DNA from: Yponomeuta sedellus
Taxonomy: Eukaryota > Arthropoda > Insecta > Lepidoptera > Yponomeutidae
Direction: 5' to 3'
DNA: 64,000 bases
Assembly (NCBI GenBank): GCA_934045075.1
Contig: OW203722.1
Coordinates: 24,411,379-24,475,378, forward strand
Shown: positions 22,270 through 32,975 of the stretch, piece by piece
Layout of the letters: each line of letters starts with the position of its first letter
Position numbering within the stretch: the first letter of the stretch is position 1
Notes under the pieces: generated by a model
What the model saw: only the letters and a program-made list of their open reading frames with translations
Told to the model about the DNA's origin: nothing
The model's database searches: none
Program-made: the position numbers and the translations under genes

Positions 22270-23115
22270 GTAAGTTCTTTTCTACGCCACGCTAATGTAA
22301 GCCACTCGAAATACGAAATACGTGGTAATAAACCAATTCCACCGCGATCGTATTGTTAAGTATAACTATAACATATTTTATAATACAAGTGTGTACAGAC
22401 GACGTGATTGCATATTGATAACTATATGATAAATTCTATAACTGACAAAAGTTTAACTGCAGGTTTGCTAAAGGTCATTCGAATGGTAGCGTGGTGTTGG
22501 GGTCATCTATCTCCCTCCAAAATGGTTGAGACTGATGATGGCTGACCACTGCGTTATGCTCGTGAACGAGTGCGTGTGTCTGGCCGCAGGACTTATGTTT
22601 TACCTACTATTGTGAGACATTTAACGAATACTTTGGCATTAAGGGTTGATAACGACAATCATGAAATCTTATTAGTTATACGCAACTGATGTATTTGGTT
22701 TAAGATGACTTCAGATGGTCAGAGTGGAGTTTTTTTTTCGCTGTATTTTTCTCCACTACAAAACGGCCCGAAGGCAGTGGCTTACATTGTACATTGAGAT
22801 TCAGCAAACAGAATGTAAATTCTTTACGTTGAAATAAATTGATTGGATTGATTGACTTATCCTGCGCAGACGAAGTAGGGGGCACCAGCTAGTAATTCTA
22901 TATTAATATTGGCTTTTTTTTTTGCATCTACTAAACATTCTGCATGCATTCTATATTAAACAGGTCTGATCATAATTAGTTTTAGGTAAAACGTAATATA
23001 TGCGCATTGCGAATCATTAAGAAATACTATTTTATACAATTGTTTGTTATCAAACTCCTCCGAATTGTCTCCATCCATTTTTATTAAATTTGTTAAGTGT
23101 GTTCGGTAAGTCTTA
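22270..23115. other. No supported gene
   Basis: Holds only a family-N-like fragment near 22960-23030 (GGTAAAACGTAAT, GCGAATCATTAAGAAATACT). The frame at 22700-22885 has no known motif. Confidence 0.35.
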
Positions 23116-23119
23116 GAAT

Positions 23120-23384
23120 AGTTTAAAAACCTATTTAGAGGCTAAAAATTCCACCCATACCGGGATTCGAACCCACGACCTCTGGCTATCCGTGCCAGCG
23201 CTCTTTCCAACTGAGCCAATGGGCGACCCACCGGCATCAGTGAAATTTTAAACCTCTTTACAATATTCTCTGTATTACGTACAGGCAGCGACATCTGGCC
23301 GAAGTAATTTGCATCACTTGCAGCCCCGAGTAACTGATTTTGCAGTTAGGTTTTACATCGGAATGACATAGCTGTACCCACATG

Positions 23385-23433
<49 letters not shown>

Positions 23434-23490
23434 CCTCTAAATAGGGTTTTAAATTGTCCTTAGCACGGGTTAGTGCATTAAAAAAAAGTA
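23120..23490. mobile_element. SINE family B foldback with (TA)n at the turn
   Basis: The minus segment starts at the recurrent edge (TTTAAAAACCTATTTAGAGG) and runs to GTACCCACATGATTATA. A TA run of about 45 bp (23387-23431) follows, then the plus segment TAGCCTCTAAATAGGGTTTT with the distal tail. Confidence 0.87.
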
Positions 23491-23975
23491 TATAAGTATT
23501 GCAATAGTTCAATTGGTATGGAAATACAACGTTTAGGGGGCCAGCTATTAAAATATATTTCAAGACTTGCTTCTACGCTTCGATTTCACAACCCAATATA
23601 ATTTTCAACTAGCTGAAACTAGCTCCACTAAGCGTTAATTATACTCCACTAAGCCGCCGATAAACTGAAGTTTAGCTAATTAGCAGAGAAACACGGGTCG
23701 TGTTTAAACATCAACGTTAATTAAAACTTGGTACCTTCATTAAAATTGATTTTTCCCTCATTATTTACTAAACACGTGGGCTCTTACTAATAAACACCGT
23801 ATAAGCCTGGTATAGTTACACAGTATTTTGTTCACGTCATTTGAATGTAATTTTCAGTTGGAAGAAAAGAGACAAAACACTGCATAGTTGTATAATACCT
23901 ACTTACACCAAGTTTATTAGTAAGGCTGGTAAAGTATATTTTTGGACGCAGTTGGAGGGTGACCTAGTTTTTTCT

Positions 23976-24020
23976 GTTGTTGTCTCTATCACCTATGAAA
24001 TAGGTGATAGAGACAACAAC
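23976..24020. repeat. Perfect 21-bp hairpin, 3-nt loop
   Basis: GTTGTTGTCTCTATCACCTA plus T (23976-23996) pairs exactly with 24000-24020; the loop is GAA. Confidence 0.92.
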
Positions 24021-24085
24021 AAACTCTCTGCGTGAACAAAATTAATAATAATAACTTCCACTCATTTTAATCAATTTAATCATTT

Positions 24086-24250
24086 GACCTGGTCCCAAAC
24101 TAGAATACCCTGTACTATCCTAGTTTGGGACCAGGTCACCAGGTCCGTACCAGGCAAGGACGTCACAAACATGAAAATAGACTGACTGAGGCCACTTATA
24201 CAAATGTAGGGCGGCCCCCAGTGGGAATCGAACCCACGACCTCTGTCTTA
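24086..24250 (-). mobile_element. tRNA-derived SINE, family F, with inverted end
   Basis: Minus-strand box-B-like GGTTCGATTCCCACTGG, GTCAGTCTATTTTCATGTTT body, and a 3' end folded back: GACCTGGTCCCAAACTAG at 24086-24103 pairs with CTAGTTTGGGACCAGGTC at 24120-24137. This parallels the inverted ends of families B, H and J. Confidence 0.75.
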
Positions 24251-24509
24251 GTACCCTAAATATTATTTTTAGCTTGGAAACTTATAGGTATACGTTTTCA
24301 TGTTACGTTTTACCTAATAAAATATTTTTTTAAAGTTAATGAAAATAATTAAAAATAATTTAATTAATACCTTAATTTTTAATTTAATTTCCATCTTAAT
24401 TAAAACCTTAATTCCTGACGTTTCATGATTAGATCCGTTTAATATATAGCTATGTGTAGGTATGGTGAATCATTAAAAAGTACTATTGCAAACTTATATA
24501 ATGTAACAT

Positions 24510-24685
24510 TTTCATACCTACATACATTGCTTCTGGCCCCACACTAGGATACCCTGTGTCGTGGGAACCAGAAACAGCGACATCACAAACATGTAAACAT
24601 CCAAGACCTGGGATTTTTTTGTCCCCAGCCGGTGTTCGAACCCGAAACCATTCGCATTGTAGGCAGATGCGTTACCGCACCGACA
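24510..24685 (-). mobile_element. tRNA-derived SINE, family E
   Basis: Contains CCACACTAGGATACCCTGTG, AAACATGTAAACATCCAAGA and a box-B-like GGTTCGAACACCGG on the minus strand. The frame at 24556-24783 is read-through. Confidence 0.85.
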
Positions 24686-24769
24686 TAAAAGTCGTAATAT
24701 TATTTATTATTAATTATTTATTTATTTATTTACAGAGTTCTTGTAACATAACAGTGAACACCAAATCGT

Positions 24770-26242
24770 TACAGAGTGCTTAGCGCGAGTTTGACAGATC
24801 CAATCGAATAACTTTACTACCGCGTTAATCGAGCATTGAGTAGTGAGTGTGTTAGTAAATTAACCGTTCGAACTGGCAAAGCGCTGTCACAGTACAACTG
24901 CACTCGCGTTTATTCGTGTTTTGGCTGGTAAACGCGTTCACTTCTCAACGTAAACCATTACAACTCGCACTCAGCAATTTTAATTTCCATACATACCATG
25001 TCACAAATGCGAACTATTCAAAGTAAGCATACAATGTTTTATGTTTTTATGGAATATAATTAATGCATAATGAAACAACATTGATTGAATAAGTTGAAGA
25101 AGGTATAGGACTTTTGCCGAGAGTTAGGCTTCTTAAACCCGAGACGTAGTTAGCAGTAGAGACGTGGTGGAGGGACGATTGTCGTGTAGGTAATCGGTGT
25201 AATGGAATGTTCCGCCTGAGCGCTATAGGGGTCTTCCTTCCATTCGTCCTTGCACACGCGCGGTCGCGATGCTGTGCTCTCGGCAAAGGGGCCTAGATAC
25301 CCATAAATAGTAATTTTATTATAAAACTTTTATAGGCGCCTTAGCCTGCCGAGTTACTACAACATTTGTGATCGTATGCACTAAACTGTGTTTAGTTAAC
25401 CTACATTATATAATGTTTATAAAAAATAAAGACCCTTTTTTAAACAAAACAATTTCCATACTTGTCGCTAGGTGGCGCTTCCTCGATGCCATAGAAATAT
25501 GAGTTGACGTTAACGCGATCGAGTAGTTAAAAAACTCGCACTAAGCACTCTGAACTAAAGACAACTTCACTCTATTATATTCACTCAGGGTGCACTGAGG
25601 GCGCCACGGACAACTTTAACGAAGACCTATATGTACTGTTAAACTAGTAAACGATACGCAGAACCATGTATGACACGAGCCTTAGCAATATATATGGAGA
25701 GTCATCAAAACAAACGCCACCGCGGGTGCGGCTCAAAATCACATAAAACTCGTACAATCAAACAAAGGACTCTAGCAGACAAACGGGTGAATACAATGAT
25801 CTAATTTCGGGCACAATGCGAGCTGCGAATTAACATTCGATAACACTCCGGTGTCTATCGCATTTATCCGGACGTCATAGGGGCTGTGTTTACAAGTGAC
25901 AGACCTCCGGTACTCCCAACACCGACAATCTAAGTGCTTAATGCGAGTTTTTTAACAACTCGATCGCGTTAACGTAAACTCATATTTCTATGGCATCGAG
26001 GAAGCGCCACCTAGCGACAAGTATGGAAATTAAAATTGCTGAGTGCGAGTTGTAATGGTTTGCGTTGAGAAGTGAACACGTTTACCAGCCAAAACACGAA
26101 TAAACGCGAGTGCGAGTTGTACTGTAACAGCGTTTTGCCAGTTCGAACGGTTAACTTACTCATACTCACTACTCAATGCTCGATTAACGCGGTAGTAAAG
26201 TTATTCAATTGGATCTGTCAAACTCGCACTAAGCACTCTGTA
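24770..26242. mobile_element. Foldback DNA element with about 310-bp TIRs, TA target duplication
   Basis: Element 24772-26240 starts CAGAGTGCTTAG and ends CTAAGCACTCTG, with TA on both sides. The right arm (about 25931-26240) matches the left arm if 24982-25461 is removed. The 375-bp core has no transposase frame. CTCGCACTAAGCACTCTG repeats at the inner end of the left arm (25535-25552). The superfamily is uncertain; the TA suggests Tc1/mariner-related. The frame at 26072-26458 lies across the right arm and is not a gene. Confidence 0.88.
24982..25461 (+). mobile_element. 458-bp retroposed insertion within the left TIR
   Basis: AATTTCCATAC at 24982-24992 recurs at 25451-25461 and brackets 24993-25450. 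The insert ends AAAAAATAAAGACCC...TTTTTTAAACAAAAC, with an AATAAA signal and an A-rich end, so it was reverse-transcribed from a plus-strand RNA. Its identity is unknown: a LINE 3' UTR or a processed transcript. The minus-strand frame 25047-25286 is antisense to it and shows no known domain. Confidence 0.8.
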
Positions 26243-26347
26243 ATCATCTGCCGAACTCAAACTCAAATCAATTATTTGCGAATGCATGTCATATCATACA
26301 GTTGCACAGATTTTAATTGCAATAAAATGAATGTATCTGAAGAAGGT

Positions 26348-26398
26348 AGCGCTCGTGGCCTAGCGGAACCGAGTGATTGGTATCAATTACTTGGGGTA
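26348..26398 (+). mobile_element. 5S-rRNA-derived SINE, head fragment
   Basis: AGCGCTCGTGGCCTAGCGGA and GAGTGATTGGTATCAATTAC only; breaks off at CTTGG before the 5S-like block. Confidence 0.75.
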
Positions 26399-26490
26399 AA
26401 CATTGTTAACGAACGAAAAACCGTTGAAAAAAGAACTATAATAATGAGTATTTCTTAATGATTCGCGATACTCATACATAGTTGTATATC

Positions 26491-26646
26491 AAACGGGTCT
26501 AATCGCGATTATTTAGTAGGTAAAACGTAATTACCTTTATTATACTTCAGACTACCCGTGACCACGGCAACTACAACGCTGGCGGAACTTCCGAAGTCAA
26601 GGTAATTAAGTTGTACCTAATAAATAATCGCGATTAGACCCGCTTA
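26491..26646. mobile_element. Short TIR element, family N, about 45-bp arms
   Basis: GGGTCTAATCGCGATTATTT at the left pairs with AAATAATCGCGATTAGACCC at the right; the arms continue through GGTAAAACGTAATTACC. Related pieces at about 22970, 57560 and 59860 share the flanking TTAATGATTCGCGATACTCA. Confidence 0.8.
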
Positions 26647-27200
26647 ATATAATAACTAAATATAAATGAGTACAATTCCTTGACCTTTCGAATGTTGCAT
26701 TTTTTTCTGTTAACTAGGGTGTTTTCCATTATCAGGCCGACCAATGCGAGTTGACGGTTTCATAATTTCATTCACACACACATTTCACACGACGCCGCCT
26801 CAACTTGGAGCCCATTCCTTGCGATAACCGAATACTTCCATATAATCGCGCGTTGAAGAACCTAGGGGTCTAGTCGGGATTCACGATCAGACTGTTACAA
26901 TAACAAGTGCTTTTGAGCTTCTGAGCAATTCACGACATATGTCTCATTATTCATCAGCTGAAGAAAGTAGTAGAGCATTGATACATAAAGTTACTCGGTT
27001 GATATTTGAAATAGCAGAAAATTGCCTGGAGTAAATTATTTAGTGAGTCAAAATAATTCTAATTACTTCGTTAAGAATTAGAATTTTGGGACTTTTATTT
27101 TAATTTTTTGTTAAATAGTTGTCCTTTGACAACATTAGGCGAAACAATATTTTTTAATACATCCTTATTTTAGCTAGTAAACTAGACAGTCGCTAAAGAC

Positions 27201-27242
27201 ACAACATGTAATATAAATGTATAAATTTATATTACATGTTGT
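27201..27242. repeat. Perfect 18-bp hairpin, 6-nt loop
   Basis: ACAACATGTAATATAAAT (27201-27218) is complementary to 27225-27242. Confidence 0.88.
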
Positions 27243-27321
27243 TATTTATTTGTATAAATTTTTGTTATATATTTTTTAATTATTTATTCAAGTAATTTAC
27301 AAAATAAATTTAACAGTATAC

Positions 27322-27545
27322 ATTTCAGGGTTGGCATATCGATACAGTGTAGAGCGAATCTACTTGTATGCGGCCTGGTATCATGCTAACGGTGCCGTTG
27401 TAGGTGGCCCGCACTCCGCTATTCACGATGTGCATTGCGCAATGCTTACGCATAGCACCATAGAAACAGTCTACACGAGTCTCTGCGAACATGGCAGATG
27501 CACCACAAGTGGGGTAGCCCCATGAGAACCCTGAAGGCATAAGTA
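27322..27545 (-). pseudogene. Non-LTR retrotransposon ORF fragment (Jockey/CR1-like)
   Basis: The minus-strand frame reads CGASAMFAETRVDCFYGAMR then KHCA, resembling the segment CSASAMFAEARTD.F.A.MRK of lepidopteran non-LTR polyproteins, C-terminal to the RT domain. About 70 codons are open, then it stops. Clade assignment is from memory of the family, not from a search. Confidence 0.65.
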
Positions 27546-27677
27546 TCTCCCACTATAAGAAACTTTCAATTTACACGCAATGCAACGTGCATTCCTGATA
27601 TATTTTTTAAATCACAAATATGTGACTGCTCGTTGTTGCAACACACATTGAGATCGGACATTTTAGACGTCTTTTAT

Positions 27678-27915
27678 GTCGTCGTCAGGCTATACTAGTC
27701 CACTGCTGGACATAGCCCTCCCCTAAAGAGCGCCACGTTGTGCTATCATACGGGGGTAATGCCCATAATCCCCACGCTGGGCATGCGGGTTGGGGACCGC
27801 AGTTCGGTGGAATTTTACTGCAGGGGGCGCTGCTGCCCACCCCCCGGTTTGTGTCCCTTAGTCGCCTTTTACGACACCCGCAGGAAGAATTAGGTTGGTG
27901 CTATTTTGTCGCAGA
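27678..27915 (-). mobile_element. RTE-derived nonautonomous element (internal-deletion type)
   Basis: Minus strand: GTGTCGTAAAAGGCGACTAA, GGGGGGTGGGCAGCAGCGCC, GCCCAGCGTGGGGATTATGG, then the RTE 3' end GGGCTATGTCCAGCAGTGGA and a GAC tail. Five copies here (27678, 37946, 53022, 56489, 60698) share this structure of about 230 bp, so it is a family rather than a single deletion. Confidence 0.85.
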
Positions 27916-27959
27916 CGTACAATATGGCAATAAGGAATAATCTCCTGGGGCATATTATA

Positions 27960-29050
27960 GGTCGTTTTCCGAGTAGGCCCCCAACCATTCGGTTTGTGAT
28001 CGAAATACGAATTTTAATCAGCAGGAGGGCCCCGGGCGGCTGAAGAGAACGGGTGTAATATCGGCCATCGGGGGAGCGTTCGCCTTAAGAATTCGGTATC
28101 TCATTATCTGGTAGCTAAGACAGCCTGAGGCACAGCGACTAGTCGCTGGTCGCTAGCGACTTAGTTCATTGTCTGCACAGTGGGACCTAGCTATTGGTCG
28201 TGCCATTTACTACAGTAGTATCATAAATATAAATATATTCATACTTGGGCTCACGCTTGTACCACGGAGGTGTACCAGGATGTATTCTGAAAACAGGACT
28301 TACTAAGGGCACTTTGTTACTATTCTCTTTCTTTTTTATTTTTCTGGTGTACCGTATCGTTGCTTTTTAATCTACTTCGCAATCCTGTTGTGTCGTACCC
28401 GGCAATATTGCCAATATGGCCGGGCAGAAGTGTAACACCAACGAAAGCGCGCTGCTCGGATATCTTTAGCGTATTGTAAATAAACATCGCGATTTGTTCT
28501 TTTAACTCCCGAGCCTAGGTGTACTGGCAATATTCCCGGGCAATAGGCGTGTAGTGCCGTCAGAACTGTGAAATGTTCAAACTAAAGATAAACAAAGGAA
28601 AATTAACGATATACCAAGAAGTTGCTAGTTGAACATCCTGGTAAGTTTTAAAGTATTGCATCATGACTCTGAAAAGAATTTTGAAGATTCTTGTGAAAAG
28701 GAAAACAAAAGGTACCTTACGATCCAAGCAATTTCTTATAGTCAGTATATGAACATACCTGAAACAAAAAAATACGTTATAAACAGTATGTCTTAACTAA
28801 AACGTTAAAAAACGCTAGACTAAACATAGGCAATCCGGATCAATTATTTTTATTTATTGAAAATCTAATTAATACGTCAAAGTATCAGCAATGTAAAGTC
28901 ATTAGATACGACCTTAAAGGCGAGTTTTCTAATAAGAGTGAGGCACGTAAACAGTTCTGTACCTAGTGAGACTGTATACAGGGTGGCTTGATTTATATTC
29001 ATATAATATTACATTCTTTTTGTTCTACTGATTATAATAATATTTAGCTA
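27960..29050. other. No supported gene
   Basis: Mixed sequence, G+C-richer to about 28180, then A+T-rich. No long frame or repeat copy was recognised. Confidence 0.35.
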
Positions 29051-29059
29051 AGCACCTAG

Positions 29060-29155
29060 GAGGAGCTGTTCAGAATTGCACTGAATAGAGATCGCTGTAA
29101 AGAGCTGACTGCCAACCTCCAGTAATGTAGAGGTCCTTTAAGAAGAAGAAGAAGG
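29060..29155 (+). mobile_element. LINE 3' end with GAA tail
   Basis: Reads DRCKELTANLQ and then AGAGGTCCTTTAAGAAGAAGAA. The DR..LTANL motif followed by a triplet tail is typical of RTE-like ORF ends. Confidence 0.6.
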
Positions 29156-29704
29156 CACCTATGAGTAGGCTTCGATTTAGCATAAAAGTTATCAGAATTT
29201 TTATAGTTTATTCTATAGAGAAGGAGTTTAATATACATATAAGAGTAGCTATTCTTTGAAGTGCACGCAGAGGAAGATTTTTGGCCTTATTTTAAAAACC
29301 CCAATAGAGACTAATTTCAAATTATTTGTTTGCGTATACTTGTCACACAAATTGCATAAATCCTTATCGCAATAAGCAAATGCATTTCTCTTAACAGCAG
29401 TATACCACATTGTTGATACAGCTTATGTAAATATTTACAAATTATTTAAAACAGTACCTCTAATAACTCTAAACAGTACCTTTATAAAATTTATAAATTA
29501 TAATGTCAATTACACATCCACGTTTATGATTTCATACAATTGAATTCAGTAAACAAATATGGTTTTCTAAGCAAGCTCAAGTATTTTTACTAATATAAGT
29601 CATTTTGTGTATGTCCTGATATTCTTAAATGTTTTTATGTACAACTCCGTACTCTCTTCATCTTTCAGTCCATAGGTTTTATGTACACTCTTCAGTTCAA
29701 GTCC

Positions 29705-29830
29705 TTTTCATCCTAAGGTTGCCTGTAGAAAATCGCTTTTAGCGATAAGACCGCGAATAGTATGTAACTTAGATATTTAAGTCTTTTATGTACTCTCAAA
29801 ATGTACGGTGTGCAATAAACATACACATAA
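29705..29830 (+). mobile_element. LINE 3' UTR tail
   Basis: GGTTGCCTGTAGAAAATCGC, TTTTAGCGATAAGACCGC and GTGCAATAAACATACAC give the conserved order of a lepidopteran Jockey/CR1-like LINE tail with an AATAAA signal. Confidence 0.7.
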
Positions 29831-29837
29831 CCTAACC

Positions 29838-29935
29838 TCACGCCTGTATCCCAGAGGGGTAGGCAGAGACCAGGGACTGCCACTTGACACGATCCTGACA
29901 AATCACCTTTGCTTCATCAACGTTCATAAGTCGTT
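29838..29935 (-). pseudogene. LINE ORF 3' end fragment
   Basis: Minus strand encodes DRVKWQSLVSAYPSGIQA then stop, abutting the LINE tail at 29705 in opposite orientation. Confidence 0.7.
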
Positions 29936-29939
29936 GCGT

Positions 29940-30490
29940 GTGTGTAATAAAGAGTATTAATTTAATCTGATCAATGTCAGCTATTCATTAACAGTGAAGT
30001 AAGCATTTTCTAACAATAACTGTTTTTGACTACTTGTGTGTTTTTTTACAACAGGTACAAAAAACAAGTTGGATTTAATCCCATTTTTAATGAAGTAGAA
30101 AATATATAAATATAACACAATCCTGTGCCTACTAGTACCATCTACACGTGGAACCCAACTTTTTATAGTAAATCTAAGTTAAAAGACAACATAAATTTTA
30201 ATTACCACCCCGATCCTATGCTGTGCATAAAACATACGATTATCACGCAACTGCCTACACGCTACACTTTAAGACATTTCGATAGGCACCTACGTAAGGA
30301 AACCATTAGGGTCCACTCAGACAGAGAACGAAGTGCGCACGCAAATTGTGAGAATAAGTTTGAGGGCAAGTGTCATGGCCTGTAGCTCGCCTTTGCACAT
30401 TTGTCATGTCTTATCAATTGAGGGTAGTCTGAAACCTCATCAGCCAAAGATGCGAACGGGTCTTCATCCGTTCGAACGGGAACATCAGTC
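29940..30490. other. No supported gene
   Basis: The 86-codon frame at 30125-30385 has no recognised motif. About 30450-30540 ends in GGAACGTCGT, AAAACGTCG and an AATAAA downstream, resembling a retroelement 3' end. Confidence 0.35.
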
Positions 30491-30609
30491 TTCTCGTGAC
30501 CACGATGACTGGAACGTCGTCAAAACGTCGAGTTAAAATAGCAATAAATTACTACGCGATTAAGCCCCGAAAATATTCTATGTGTACAAGTCGCGAAAGT
30601 TTAAAATAT

Positions 30610-30900
30610 CTTATCAATCAAATCAATTTTATCCGCTATGGCAGAAGGCCTCAAGCGGCGCCAATACTTTTTGGAGACAACTACCTATTTGCGCCGTTTA
30701 GGGTCCAGACGATGACCGACAGACAGACGATATTTCTTTTTGGAAGTAAAATCCAAAAAGAAATATCGGCGCGCCTCATCGACTCATCAGGCGACCCAAG
30801 AGCTGGTAGCTACTTTGGCCAGAGCATCAGCCTGGCCGTTCAGAGAGCCAGCGTCCTGGGAACTGTCCTCGAGGGCAGCGGTCGAGACTTTTTGAAATAG
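30610..30900 (+). pseudogene. Unidentified, probably retroelement-derived ORF end
   Basis: The frame open from 30496 ends IQKEISARLIDSSGDPRAGS then YFGQSISLAVQRASVLGTVL. The G-[DE]-PRAGS-[YF]-x-x-Q-x-[IL]-S-[IL]-A-[IV]-QR pattern looks like a conserved C-terminus repeated in lepidopteran element proteins, but I cannot name the family. AATAAA occurs at about 30968. The upstream part of the frame is unsupported. Confidence 0.45.
30728..30768. repeat. Perfect 17-bp hairpin inside the 30610-30900 ORF remnant
   Basis: CGATATTTCTTTTTGGA (30728-30744) pairs exactly with 30752-30768; loop AGTAAAA. It sits just upstream of the conserved C-terminal motif. Confidence 0.9.
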
Positions 30901-31222
30901 AACTCATTTTGTTAGTACGTAAATACTGTTAACTTAATTAGTAATAGTTGATTACACTTTATTTATAATAAAGTGTTTTTTATAATAGTTTACTAATTTA
31001 TCAGAAAAAAAACTGTTTTTGTTCATTATCTTTGGGATTTATAGTACGAATTTCACTCGCACTTGGCTACTTTTTGTAATACTAAGTGTGAGCTAACCTT
31101 TATAGAGCGGACTCATATATGAATGTTACGAGCTAATATAAATTTTATAGCTTCCTATGCTATTCGTGTGCCTAGGTTAGGTCCGTTTAAGTTAGTTAGG
31201 TTCTTTAGCAGACTAATAAGGC

Positions 31223-31610
31223 AATTATGAATGTTACACTATTTTTATTTTTAATGCACTAACCCGTGCTAAGGAACAAATTTAAAAACCTATTTAGAGG
31301 CTAAAAATTTCACCCATGCCGGGATTCGAACCCGCAACCTCTGGCTATCCGTACCAGCGCTCTACCAATTGAGCCAATGGGCGACTCACGACATCAGTGA
31401 AATTTCGAACCTCTTTACAATATTCTCTGTATTACGTACAGGCAGCGACATCTGACTTAAGCAAATTGCATTACTTACAGCCCCGACTACCTACTTTGCA
31501 GTTAGGTTTAACATCGGAACAATATCACTGTACCCACATGATTACACTATTTTTATTTTTAATGCACTAACCCGTGCTAAGGAACAAATAGGTTTTTAAA
31601 TTATGAATGT
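31223..31610 (-). mobile_element. SINE family B, dimer-like copy with 12-bp target duplication
   Basis: AATTATGAATGT at 31223-31234 and 31599-31610 brackets the insertion. On the minus strand it reads: a 14-nt inverted bit (TTAAAAACCTATTT), a first distal tail (CCTTAGCACGGGTTAGTG...AATAGTGTA), the full body with the tRNA-like region, then AAATAGGTTTTTAAATT and a second distal tail. Two tails in tandem imply a dimeric template RNA. Confidence 0.9.
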
Positions 31611-31788
31611 GTTTAAATAGTTGACCTACATTTTGACGCAAAAATCACGCTTTACTTAAGAGATAAAATTTTTATTCGGAGCTTTTGCGTCTAAAAGAGT
31701 AAATACGTTTCACGTTCCTACTAGCTCTTGTCTGGTTTATATAAAGATTGAAGGGCCACTGGGTTCCTACCTCTCTGGATCATCCCCC

Positions 31789-32441
31789 GCTCACCCCGCT
31801 GCAAGTAGGACAACCAGCTTGCGCGTGAATAAGTTACGAATCTGCAGCAATCCAGTTAGGCAGAGCAAACATAATAGGAACCACGTGCTTGGCCCAGTCT
31901 TTTATAACGTTTTAGCCAAAGATTAGTTTGCGGCTAGTGATGGGAACCGATTACGGTTTTTAGCAACGATATTTTCCAATCGATTTTACCAAACCGGATT
32001 TTAAGGGCCTTCAGGTTTTTTTTGCCTTAATTAAAAAGTATTATGATATTTATGAAAATGCATTGATAAAATAAATCAGTTATTTACTTGATTATTTAAG
32101 ATAGTTATTTAAGATAGTTAAGATACTTTACTTGATTAATCAAGTAAATAACTGATTTATTTTATCAATGCATTTTCATAAATATCATAATACTTTTTAA
32201 TTAAGGCAAAAAAACCTGAAGGCCCTTAAAATCCGGTTTGGTAAAATCGATTGGAAAATATCGTTGCTAAAAACCGTAATCGGTTCCCATCACTAGCCGC
32301 AAACTAATCTTTGGCTAAAACGTTATAAAAGACTGGGCCAAGCACGTGGTTCCTATTATGTTTGCTCTGCCTAACTGGATTGCTGCAGATTCGTAACTTG
32401 TTCACGCGCAAGCTGGTTGTCCTACTTGCAGCGGGGTGAGC
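31789..32441. repeat. Near-perfect inverted repeat, 306/305-bp arms, 42-nt spacer
   Basis: Left arm 31789-32094 and right arm 32137-32441 differ by one substitution (GAATAAG versus GAACAAG) and one T in a homopolymer. The left arm covers flank, target duplication and the left end of the hAT element at 31927; the right arm is the inverted copy of all three. Outer edges are GCTCACCCCGCT and AGCGGGGTGAGC. Confidence 0.93.
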
Positions 32442-32975
32442 TTATACTTAAAATATTAGTATGTATAAGAACCTGTGAGTGAGCGCTATACTAATAGTCG
32501 TAATTGCTCGATTAAACAATTGTGTTGATTGTTAATTGTAAATGTTGCATTGTAATTATTGTGTTGCTTGCAATTGTAATTAACGAATCCGAATTATTAA
32601 TAAATTGACGTGTAAATTATAATTACGAATAAATATGTCTATGTGTAATTAAATCTTAAAATCATAATTTTAGTACAAAAAGAGATCAAAGATCTTATTA
32701 TCCAACAGCCTGCTCAACCTAAAATGCCAATAAAATGATCGTTACCGATTCCCAATACATAAATCGGATTTTATTGCCCTTTTTACCGCATTCTTGCGTC
32801 GTCGAAAGAAAGTTTAATCTCAAAAAATCAAAATTAATTATTACAATACATAACAATATCAGCCACCAACTGCACTCTAGACACTACAAACAGTAATCGA
32901 TTATTTTTGTATTCACCAGTTATTATCGGTTTTATAAAGAAAAACTTTTAGAATCGGTGCATCACTATTTGCGGC
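31927..32975. mobile_element. hAT-like element, 1033 bp, 8-bp target duplication
   Basis: TTTGCGGC at 31927-31934 recurs at 32968-32975. The element starts TAGTGATGGGAACCGATT and ends AATCGGTGCATCACTA, so the TIRs match apart from a 2-nt gap. The internal sequence is noncoding and holds the inverted copy of its own left end and left flank (32137-32441). Confidence 0.85.

Noticed and set aside
25047..25286. 79-codon minus-strand frame rich in Arg and His
   Set aside because: It is antisense to a retroposed insert whose A-rich end shows the opposite strand was the RNA.
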